Assembly (NCBI GenBank): GCA_022414725.1
Contig: CM039464.1
Location: 53,395,768 to 53,459,767 of the forward strand
Source of the DNA: Microglena sp. YARC
Taxonomy: Eukaryota > Chlorophyta > Chlorophyceae > Chlamydomonadales > Chlamydomonadaceae
Direction: 5' to 3'
DNA: 64,000 bases
The position numbers were made by a program, and so were the translations under genes. Under the pieces are notes generated by a model that was not told the origin of the DNA, searched no databases, and was given only the letters and a program-made list of their open reading frames with translations. Below are positions 33,625-46,001 of this stretch, in pieces; positions within the stretch are counted from its first letter, which is position 1; the number at the start of each line of letters is the position of its first letter.

Positions 33625-36600
33625 CCACACACAATTGTGGCACCATATGCGCTTAACGAGCACACAAAGTGGGACGCCAGGTATTCAAGATCAAAGCAGT
33701 ACAGCGCGGTAGTCAAGATCAAAGCGGTACATCACAGTAGTCAAGATCAAAGCAGTACAGCGAGCATGTGTTGGGCAGCTACATAACAGCCACTTGCGTG
33801 TCCCCCCCTCCTCCCCCCTCCCCACACCCACCCACACCCACCCACACACACCCACACACACACACAATTGTGGCACCATTTGCGCAGGGCTTTTTTTACC
33901 CGCTATATATAGCGATCGCTAATTTTGACCCCGTTTTGGCAAAAATATCGCTATAAAAAAGGGGAAATGGTTTTTTGTTTGTCCTCCCCCCTATTGGTGG
34001 TTGGCCCCAGTAAAAGCAAACGGGCTGCCCCCCCAACCTCCTAGGCTTACTATTTATTTATTGTGTCTTGACATTTCTTGTTCTCCTCCCATTAGGTTGC
34101 AAGCTGGGGCCTACATCAGCCTGGGAGGATTCCTTGCGGTATCTGTGGGAGGCTCACTGACTGGTGAGTCGGGTAAAACAATGATAACGCCTGGTGCGGC
34201 GTGGTGTGGTGTGGTATTAAGGGAGCCCACTTGCGGCATCTGTGGGAGGCTCATTGACTGGTGAGTCGGATTGATCATAAATAAAGCTATTACTCAACAG
34301 ACAAGCACCACGATGACCAACAACTATGGCCAACAACTTGCTGGACTGTTTGGCCGGTTGGATACATTCAGAATAAACGAATAACATGAATGTGAGTAAA
34401 ACATGATAAGGCCTGGTGTGGTGCGGTATTAAGGGAGCCCACTTGCGGTATCTGTGGGAGGCTCATTGACTGGTGAGTCGGATTGAGCATAAAGAAAGCT
34501 ATTACTCGACAGACAAACACCACGATGGCCAACAACTATGGCCAACAACTTGCTGTACTGTTTGACCAGTTGGATATGTTCAGAATATACGAATAATATG
34601 AATATGATAAAGTAAAACATGATAATGCCTGGTGTGGTGTGGTATTAAGGGAGCCCACTGGTGGTATGAAGGGTTTAGGGTTTGTGGGTTATGATAACGC
34701 CTGGTGCGGCGTGGTATTAAGGGTTTAGGGTTCGTGGGTTATGACAACTCCTGGTGTGGCGTGGTATTAAGGGTTTAGGGTTTGTGGGTTATAACAACTC
34801 CAGGTGTGGCGTGGTATTAAGGTTTTAGGGTTTGTGGGTTATGATAACTCCTGAAGGGGCACGGTATTAAAGGAACCTCGTCTTACGGCGGTAAAGAACG
34901 GGCTGCTACTATGCCTGGACAAAGCTACCACGGCGGTTGATAGCGACCACAGACACTTAAGCACTCCCGTAGGGATATGAACCCCGCACCTTCATCATTT
35001 CAGCGAGCTCTACCATTGAGCCACTTGTCTAAACGGGATACCGGTGAGTTCACTATACAGCAGCGCGCCGCGGTATCTGTGGGTGGCTCACTGGCGTGAG
35101 TGAGTTGGGTAGCTCACTGGCGTGAGTGAGTTGGGTGGCTCACTAGCGTGGGTGAGTTGGGTGGCTCACTGGCGTGGGTGAGTTGGGTGGCTCACTGGCG
35201 TGGGTGAGTTGGGTGGCTCACTGGCGTGGGTGAGTTGGGTGGCTCACTGGCGTGGGTGAGTTGGGTGGCTCACTGGCGTGGGTGAGTTGGTGGCTCACTG
35301 GCGTGGTTGAGTTGGGTGGCTCACTGGCGTGAGTGAGTTGGGTGGCTCACTGGCGTGGGTGAGTTGGGTGGCTCACTGGCGTGAGTGAGTTGGGTGGCTC
35401 ACTGGCGTGGGTGAGTTGGGTGGCTCACTGGCGTGGGTGAGTTGGGTGGCTCACTGGCGTGAGTGAGTTGGGTGGCTCACTGGCGTGGGTGAGTTGTGTG
35501 GCTCACTGGCGTGGGTGAGTTGGGTGGCTCACTGGCGTGGGTGAGTTGGGTGGCTCACTGGCGTGAGTGAGTTGGGTGGCTCACTGGCGTGGGTGAGTTG
35601 GGTGGCTCACTGGCGTGGGTGAGTTGGGTGGCTCACTGGCGGTGGGTGAGTTGGGTGGCTCACTGGCGTGAGTGAGTTGGGTGCTCACTGGCGTGGGTGA
35701 GTTGGGTGGCTCACTGGCGTGGGTGAGTTGGTGGCTCACTGGCGTGGGTGAGTTGGGTGGCTCACTGGCGTGGGTGAGTTGGGTGGCTCACTGGCGTGGG
35801 TGAGTTGGGTGGCTCACTGGCGTGGGTGAGTTGGGTGCTCACTGGCGTGGGTGAGTTGGGTGGCTCACTGGCGTGAGTGAGTTGGGTGGCTCACTGGCGT
35901 GGGTGAGTTGGGTGGCTCACTGGCGTGAGTGAGTTGGGTGGCTCACTGGCGTGGGTGAGTTGGGTGGCTCACTGGCGTGGGTGAGTTGGGTGGCTCACTG
36001 GCGTGGGTGAGTTGGGTGGCTCACTGGCGTGGGTGAGTTGGGTGGCTCACTGGCGTGGGTTGAGTTGGGTGGCTCACTGGCGTGAGTGAGTTGGGTGGCT
36101 CACTGGCGTGGGTGAGTTGGGTGGCTCACTGGCGTGGGTGAGTTGGGTGGCTCAAACTGGCGTGGGTGAGTTGGGTGGCTCACTGGCGTGGGTGAGTTGG
36201 GTGGCTCACTGGCGTGGGTGAGTTGGGTGGCTCACTGGCGTGGGTGAGTTGGGTGGCTCACTGGCGTGAGTGAATTGGGTGGCTCACTGGCGTGGGTGAG
36301 TTGGGTGGCTCACTGGCGTGGGTGAGTTGAGTAAACAAATGATAACGCCTGGTGCGGCGTGATATTAAGGGAGCCCACTGGTGGTTATTAAGGGTTAAGG
36401 GTTTGTGAGTTATGCTAACGCCTGGTGCGGCGTGGTATTATGGGAGCCCACTGGCGATTATTAAGGGTTTAGGGTCTACCATTGAGCCATTTGTCAAAAT
36501 GGGATACAGGTAAGTTCACTGGACAGCAGCGCACCAATTTGTGTTTTGGGGATCACCACCCTACCCACCCCACACTAACCACTCACCACCTCACCCCACC

Positions 36601-37881
36601 CACCACTCACCACCTCACCCCACACACCACTCACCACCTCACCCCACCCACCACTCACCACCCCACCCCCACCACTCACCACCTCACCCCACCCACCACT
36701 CCCACCCCCCCACCCACCACTCTCCACCTCACCCCACCCACACTCACCACTCACCCCACCCACCACTCATCACCCCACCCCACCCACCACTCACCACCTC
36801 ACCCCACCCACCACTCCCCACCCCACCCACCCACCACTCACCACCCCACCCCACCCACCACTCACCACCCACCCCACACACCACTCACCACCTCACCCCA
36901 CACACCACCACCACCCCACCCCACACCCACCACTCACCACCTCACCCCACCCATTACTCACCCCCCCACCCCACCCCACCCACCACTCACCCCATCCCCC
37001 CACCTACCACTCACCACCCACCCCACCACTCACCACCCACCCACCCACCACCACTCACCCACTCACCACCCCACCACTCACCACCCCACCCCACACACCA
37101 TCACCACCTCACCCCACACACCACTCACCACCTCACCCCACCTACCACTCACCACCTCACCCCACATACCACTCACCACTCACCCCACCCACCACTCACC
37201 ACCTCACCCCACCCACCACTCACCACCTCACCCACCCACCCACTCACCACCTCACCCCACCCACCACTCACCACCCCACCACCCACCACCTAACCACCTC
37301 ACCCACACACCACTCACCACCTCACCCCACACACCACTCACCACCCCACCCCACACCCACCACTCACCTCCTCACCCCACCCATTACTCACCCCCCACCC
37401 CACCCCACCCCACCCACCACTCACCCCACCCCCCACCTACCACTCACCACCCACCCCACCACTCACCACCCCACCCCACCCACCACCTCACCCACTCACC
37501 ACCCACCACTCACCACCCCACCCCACCCACCACTCACCACCTCACCCCACACACCACTCACCACCTCACCCCACACACCACTCACCACCCCACCCCACAC
37601 ACCACTCACCACCTCACCCCACCCACTTGAGCCCCAGCTAACATTTTATGATTGCAGGTGTTGTTCCATATGGGCTGATCAAGCTGATAGTTGGTCTGAT
37701 CCCCCCCCCACCACCACCACCACACACACACACACACACACACACACCACACACACATTCACACACATTCACACACACACATTCACACACACATACACAC
37801 ACACAAACATTCACACACACACACACACACACACACATTCACACACACACACACACATTCACACACACACACACATACACA

Positions 37882-37926
<45 letters not shown>

Positions 37927-37989
37927 TCACACACACACATTCACACACACACATTCACACACACACATTCACACATACACACACACAAA

Positions 37990-38021
<32 letters not shown>

Positions 38022-41000
38022 TTCACACACACACACACACACATTCACACACACACACACACATACACACTCTCACACACACACACACACAAGTGGATCT
38101 TCCATGAACCCCGACTTACATTTCATGATTGCAGGTGTCGTCCCATATGGCTTTATCAAGCTGATAGTTGGTCTGATCCCCCCCCACCACACCCACACAC
38201 ACATTCACACACACATTCACACACACATTCACACACACATTCACACACACGCATTCACACATACACACACATTCACACACGCACACACACATAGACACAC
38301 ACACACACACTCACACACACACAAGTGTACCTTCCATGAACCCCGACTTACATTTCATGATTGCAGGTGTCGTCCCATATGGCTTTATCAAGCTGATAGT
38401 TGGTCTGATCCCCCCCCCACACCCACACCCACACACACATTCACACACACGCATTCACACATACACACACATTCACACAAGCACACACACATAGACACAC
38501 ACACACACACACTCACACACACACACAAGTGGACCTTCCATGAACCCCGACTTACATTTCATGATTGCAGGTGTCGTCCCATATGGCTTTATCAAGCTGA
38601 TAGTTGGCCTGATTTTTCCAGTCGGGTGCGTGTTTGATCTATTGTTGTAACTTGGGGGGTGACATGTTGACTTTCCCCCACATGAGTTAGCTAAGTAATG
38701 ATAACGCTTGGTTGGGCGTGGTGTTAAGGGAACCCATCAAACGCGGGCAGAGAACGGTCTACCACCTTGACTGGACAAGCTACCATCGCTGTTGACAGCG
38801 ACCTGCAATGCTAAGGGTGACCGTAGGGGGAATCAACCCCCCGACCCTTCGTCGTTTGGTTAGCTAAGTACAAAATGTCCACCTCAGCTATATGTAGCTA
38901 TGATATGCCATAATATGTAGCTATATGTATCTATGGTATGCCATAATTAGCTAAGTACAAAATGTCCACCTCAGCTATATGTAGCTATGATATGCCATAA
39001 TATGTAGCTATATGTAGCTATGATAAACTGATCCCTACTTATTTCTGGCTATGCATGTTGACTTCTGACCAGCTCCCTGAGTCATCCGGTGGGGTCAAGC
39101 ACAAACACGGTTTCTTTTTCAGACTATGTGTAGCAGCTTCTAGACAGATCCTTTCACCCACCCTGGGGCCAAAGCTAGTTAGGTATGAGGAGAGGGGGGT
39201 AATATCCTCGGGACAGCTCCCAGGCCAGGCTGATGTAGTCAGATCTGATTATTTTTAGCCAGCTTAGATCCTACAGCTGCCCCTCGGATAGAGATAGGAT
39301 GTAAGTAGGTATGAGGAGAAGGGGGGTAATATCCTCGCGACAGATCCCAGGCCAAGCTAATGCAGGCAGATCTGATTTATTACAGCCAGGTAAGTTTCTA
39401 CCGCTGCTCCACGATATAGATAGGATGTAAGTATGTATGATGAGAAGGGGGGTAATATCCTCGCGACGGATCCCAGGCCAAGCTAATGCAGTCAGATCTG
39501 ATTATTTTCAGCCAGGTTAGTTTCTATAGCTTCCCCATAGGGTCCTCAACATATTCTGATATGCAAGCCCCCTATAACTCAGGATAAACCAGGACAATTT
39601 AAAATGCAGTCAGATCTGATTATTTTCAGCCAGCTCTGTTTGTACAGCTGCCCCAATGCAGTCAGATCTGATTATTTTCAGCCAGCTCTGTTTGTACAGC
39701 TGCCCAACGGATAGAGATAGGATGTAAGTAGGTATGAGGAGAATGGTGGTAATATCCTTGCGACAGATCCCAGACCAAGCTAACGCAGGCAGATCAGATA
39801 TTTTCAGCCAGCTTTGTTTCTACAGCTGCCCCATTGGGTCCTCCAGATATTAATATGTGTACACCCCCCCTATAAAGCAGTATAAACCAGGACAAAATGC
39901 ATAAAGCTCGTTGTTTATAGCCAGCTTTGTTTCTACAGCTGCCCCATTGGGTCCTCCAGATATTAATATATGTACACCCCCCCTATAAAGCAGTATAAAC
40001 CAGGACAAATGCATAAAGCTCGTTGTTTATAGCCAGCTTTGTTTCTACAGCTTCCCCATTGGGTCCTCTTCATATTCGTGTATACAACCCCCCTATAAAG
40101 CAGTATAAACCAGGACAAATGCATACAGCTCGTTGTTTATAGCCAGCTTTGTTTCTACAGCTGCCCCATTGGGTCCTTTTCATATTTGTGTATACAACCC
40201 CCCCATAAAGCAGTATAAACCAGGACAAAATGCATACAGCTCGTTGTTTATAGCCAGCTTTGTTTCTACAGCTGCCCGTATTGTCCTCTTCATAACCACG
40301 TTTATCATATATTCTCTTATTTTGTGGCATGAGGTTGAGAGGGGCAGCCTGTTAGCTTGCACTGGGGCCAACCACCAAGACACCTGGTTATTTTCAGCCC
40401 GCTTTGTTTCTACACTTGCCCCATAGGGACCTATACTAGTGCTAAACCAGTTTTCCAAAAATCGTTTGTTTTGCCAAACTGTCATGCTAAAAAGCAGGAT
40501 AATTGCTTGAGCTGCACTCTTACCTTGAGCACGCAATCACAACACCCTTACCCTGCCACCTCACCACAGCCAAGCAACGCACTGGTTGTTGGCTGTGGTA
40601 ACCAGTGGTAGCACACTGTTCACAACACCCTTACCCTGTCACCTTACCACAGCAAAGCCACGCACTGGTTGTTGGCTGTGGCTGTTGGCTGAGGTAACCA
40701 GTGGTAGCACACTGTTCACAACACCCTTACCCTGCACTCTTACCCTGCACTCTTACCCTGCACCCTTACCCTGCACTCTTAACCTGCACCCTTACCCTGC
40801 ACCCATTACCCCTGCACTCTTTACCCTGCACTCCTACCCTGCACCTTACCCTTACCCTGCCAACTTATCAAAACCAAGCCACACACTGGTTGCTGACTGT
40901 TGGCTGTGTAAACCAGTGGTAACACACTGTTCAAAACACCCTTACCCTTACCCTTTACCTGCACTCTTACCCTTACCCTGCACTCTTACCCTGCACTCTT

Positions 41001-44000
41001 ACCCTGCACCCTTACCCTGCACTCTTAACCTGCACCCTTACCCTGCACCCTTACCCTGCACTCTTACCCTGCACTCCTACCCTGCACCCTTACCCTTACC
41101 CTGCCAACTTATCAAAACCAAGCCACACACTGGTTGCTGACTGTTGGCTGTGTAAACCAGTGGTAACACACTGTTCAAAACACCCTTACCCTTACCCTTA
41201 CCCTGCACTCTTACCCTTACCCTGCACTCTTACCCTGCACTCTTACCCTGCACCCTTACCCTGCACTCTTAACCTGCACCCTTACCCTGCACCCTTACCC
41301 TGCACTCTTACCCTGCACTCCTACCCTGCACCCTTACCCTTACCCTGCCAACTTATCAAAACCAAGCCACACACTGGTTGCTGACTGTTGGCTGTGTAAA
41401 CCAGTGGTAACACACTGTTCAAAACACCCTTACCCTTACCCTTACCCTGCACTCTTACCCTTACCCTGCACTCTTACCCTGCACTCTTACCCTGCACCCT
41501 TACCCTGCACTCTTAACCTGCACCCTTACCCTGCACCCTTACCCTGCACTCTTACCCTGCACTCCTACCCTGCACCCTTACCCTTACCCTGCCAACTTAT
41601 CAAAACCAAGCCACACACTGGTTGCTGACTGTTGGCTGTGTAAACCAGTGGTAACACACTGTTCAAAACACCCTTACCCTTACCCTTACCCTGCACTCTT
41701 ACCCTTACCCTTACCCTTACCCTTACCCTTACCCTTACCCTGCACTCTTACCCTGGGCATGACTTCACCACCCAGGCTGATGATCACTTTGATTTGTGGA
41801 GCTGAGCTGTATACTGGCAATACGGTAAGCTTACACATGATCAGATTCATAAAAGTATCATACCGCCAAATATTACATAGGATCAGATTCATAAAAGTAT
41901 CATACTGCCAAATATTACGTAGGATCAGATTCATAAAAGTATCATACTGCCAAATATTACGTAGGATCAGATTCATAAAAGTATCATATTGCCAAATATT
42001 ACGTATGATCAGATTCATACAAGTATCATACTGCCAAATATTATGTATGATCAGATTCATAAAAGTATCATACTGCCAAATATTACGTATGATCAGATTC
42101 ATAAAAGTATCATACTGCCAAATATTACGTATGATCAGATTCATAAAAGTATCATACTGCCAAATATTACGTATGATCAGATTCATAAAAGTATCATACT
42201 GCCAAAGACCATGATGTCCCAATACATGATCAGATTAGTAAATCCATAAAATGATCATACTGCCAAAGACCATGATGTCCTAATACATGTGTGCGCCCAA
42301 TGTTTTTGTATTTTGGGAGTAGAGCTTTTAGGTATTTGATAGGGCTTATAAGGATTGTGGGATTCTTTGGGAAGTATTTTGGGATATGACAGGGCTTCTG
42401 GGGATTTTGGAAGGATTGTTTTAGTATTTTGGGAGATTATTAGGCTTGTGGGGATTTGGGAGTATTTTGGGAGCTTGTAGGGCTAATTGGTATTTTGGGG
42501 AGTATTTGGGGAGATTATAGGGCTTATAGGCCTTATGGGAATTTGGGGAGTATTTGGGGAGCTTGTAGGGCTTATTGGTATTTTGGGGAGTATTTGGGGA
42601 GATTCTAGTTCTTATGAGGATTTGGGGAGTTTTGGGGGAGCTTGTAGGGCTAATTGACTTTTTGGGGAGTATTTGGGGAGATTATATGGCTTATAGGGCT
42701 AATAGGGCTTGTAAGGAGTATTTGGGGAGTTTGTAGGGCTTCTGGGTATTTTGGGAGTATTTGGGGAGATTATATGGATTATAAGGCTTATGTATATTTT
42801 GGGAGTATTTGGGGAGCTTTTAGGGCTTATTGGTATTTAGGGAAGTATTTGGGGAGATTCTAGGGCTCATAGGGCTTAAAGGGATTTCGGGAGATTATAG
42901 GGCTTATAGAGATTTTTTTAGTAGTAGCTTAAAGGCAGCTCCCTGATCCAACCACGTAGCTAAGCCAAAATATTTTAGGGGTGATGGAAAGCTGGTCATG
43001 ACAGCTTCCAGCTGCCTTTGGTAGCTTCTGGTTTGGCTGAAAAACCAGCCATGGGAGCTGCCTAGAAGCTGCTATGTGAAGCCCCAAAGGAAAAGAGTGG
43101 TTGCGCAAGACATTTGATTCTGGCCTTGGGAGTTGGGATTGGTGAAGCTTGCTGCTTATATTTTGGGCTACATGCTGCAGCTTCTAGGCAGCTCCCTGGG
43201 CCTTGCAGTCGTCGAAGCCTAAATATCATAGAAGTAGTCTAGCCACACAGTAAACATAGATACTTTTAGTCACCGTAAGAATGAGCCAGTGAGTCAACCC
43301 TAGGCCCCAGCACGTATTTGCACCACTAAGTTGCCGTCCAGCCCAAATATGCATAACATATGCCTGTCTGTTTGAATATCTGTCTGTCTGGTGAAAGTCT
43401 TTGCACAACCTAGTTGCAGTCCAGCCGCAGCTCCCTGGGCCTTGCAGTCGGCGAAGCCTACATATTATAGAAGTGTTTAGAAGCTGATTGTGTCAGCTTC
43501 AAAAAGCACTAGGTTGCGTTAGCTTTGACTGAATAGCCATCCAGGGGAGATGCCTAGAAGCTGCTATGCATATCCCACAATAAAATCAGTGGTTAATATG
43601 TGTGTATGTATGTATTTATGTATGTATGTATTTATGCATGTTACAGTCCAGGGGTAGGCCAAATAGAAGATAGATGGCTGGGGAATCAAGAGTAGGTCCC
43701 CAAAGCAAGGCGTATTTATGTATATTACAGTCCAGGGGTAGGCCATATAGGCTAAAGGGACTTGCCCAACCGTATAGGAAGGGCTTAAAAATAAAAAGCA
43801 CTGATGAACTGACCCCCAAACAATCGTTTAACCAACGGGGGCCCTGAGTTCGTGCTACAGAGATAATTTAATTCTACAATATTACAAGGCATAAATGCAC
43901 GATCGAAGATACTCAAAAGATACTCATTGCATTACATTGCACTCCAAAATACTCAAAAGATACTCACGGCATAACAGGGGAGTGAAACTGACTGCCTAGA

Positions 44001-45344
44001 AGCTGCTAGGCATAGCCCAAAACAAAAATCTTTCTCCATGCCCAATCTTACTCCAGCTCACCACTCTTTTTTCCGGCTATAAGCAGCAGCTTCTAGGCAG
44101 CTCCCTAATCTAGATACTAGGCTAAGCCCCAAGCTTCCATCAGTGCTAGAAAGCTGACTATGCCAGCTTCAAGGTGCACCAGGGACTTTTTTTCAAATCT
44201 GAAAGTTTTTTCTTCTAGCTTTTTGGTTATAGGCCTCCTCCAGGGACAGCGTTGTAGTGCTTTATAGCTTTCTATAGCTTGTATAGCCTTTTCTAGCTTT
44301 TTAGGGATAATTAGGGCAGACAATAAACACTTTTTTGTTTTTTACTTCTATAACGATAATTTCGTTAAAACTGGGTCAAAAGTAGTGATCGCTAGATATA
44401 GTGTTAAATCCCTGAGGTGCACTAGCTTGCTTTAGGTTGTGCTGAATGACCAGGCAGGGGAGCTGCTTAGAAGCTGCTACCTGCAGCCCCAAATAAAAAG
44501 CAGTGCTGCTCAGCCATGAATGACCAGGCAGGGGAGCTGCCTAGAAGCTGCTACGTGTAGCCCAAAAACAGTGCTGCTCATCCGTGTTTTACACATGACA
44601 CATCCCTCATCTGTCCAGCAGGTATTATATTTGAAGTGTTGTTTTCTAAAAAGTGCAGTCTGACACATCCTTCACTCATCCAGCAAGTTTTATATTTGAA
44701 TATGTTGTTTTCGTAACAATGTAGTCTGACACATCCTTCGCCTATCCAGCTGTATCCACCAAGTTTTCTATCTGAAAATGTTGTGTTCAAAACATGCAGG
44801 CCTTTGTTACTGCTGCTCACTTTGAGGGAAAGACAACCCTGCCTAGTCTCCTCAAGAATTGGTTTTGGTAAGAGATCACTGCTTTTATTTTTGGCTACAA
44901 GCAGCAGCTTCTTGGCAGCTCCCCTGGCTGGCTATTCAGCCAAACCTAAGAAAAGCAGTGCCCAGGTTGATGGATATGGCTGCAGACTGGAGCTCACTTT
45001 CCTTCCATCAAGCCACCCTAAATATAATATATATATATATATATATAATTCTATATATTTTAAAATATAACATTATAAAAGAGACATGAACTCACTCTCC
45101 TTCTATCAAGCCACCCTATATTAATATATATACAATTATATGGCTATATATATTAAAAATTACATATATTTCAAAATATAATATTATATACAATACTGGA
45201 GCTCACTTTCCTTCCATCAAGCCTCCCTGATTCTCCTCAATCTGATTATTTGTATTTTTGTATTTGTATTTGTATTTGTAGAACTAGTACTAGTACTAGT
45301 ACTAGTTTGCTGCCCGTTGTGGCCGTTGGTCACACCTATTTTGG

Positions 45345-45378
<34 letters not shown>

Positions 45379-45702
45379 TTCTGCTGTTCTGCGGGACACT
45401 TATTTTTTATAGTTTTGGGGCCCCCCATGGTTTACCCATTTGTCCGTCCGACCATTCATCCGACCATCCATCCGTCTGACCGCGATGAAGCCCGACACGT
45501 CAGCCAACGGTCTCGTAACTAACTCGCTTCCGTTGCCACCTGTTGCTCCGTCGCGATCACTCTCCGCCAATTTTTAGCATCGCAGGCGACGCTGCATATA
45601 ACTTGTTTCCTCTAGTTTTATTAATTCTGCTTTCCCATGTCACGTCTTATCTGGGAAAACTTTGTCACAAACACACATACATAACACCACACACACACAA
45701 AG

Positions 45703-45751
<49 letters not shown>

Positions 45752-45958
45752 ACACACACCTACACACACACACACCTACACACACACCCTCCCACCTACA
45801 CACACACACATACCCCCCCCGACACCCCGCAGGTCTTTTCTGGGAAACTTTGTCGGCTGTCTGGCTATTGGTGGCAGCGGTGATGTTGTTTATAGTTTTT
45901 TCTTCTTCTAATTTTATTTATTCTGCTTTCCCATGACAGGTCTTCCCTGGGAAACTTC

Positions 45959-46001
<43 letters not shown>

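Larger units (their letters stand above)
42920..44570. repeat. AGCTGCCTAGAAGCTGCT MITE family copies (intron 4)
   Basis: Several copies and fragments show AGCAGCTTCTAGGCAGCTCC on one side and GGAGCTGCCTAGAAGCTGCT on the other, with inner TCAGCTTC..GCACTAGGTTGC-like sequence (42920-43090, 43155-43580, 44085-44480, 44515-44570). One is split by the element at 44180-44414. The best full copy is at 58575-58768. Confidence 0.75.

Noticed and set aside
36482..38637. Long His/Pro/Thr-rich open frames
   Set aside because: They are translations of the CACCACTCACC minisatellite and (CA)n repeats. Only the 55-nt exon 3 at the right end is real coding sequence.
40535..41755. Chromosome end or telomere
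   Set aside because: The CCCTTA-like array is internal, lies between two FNT exons and is mixed with non-telomeric spacer.
41836..42230. CRISPR-like regularly repeated array
   Set aside because: The 42-bp units are directly contiguous without unique spacers, and the context is a eukaryotic intron. The same applies to the 26-bp and 30-bp arrays.
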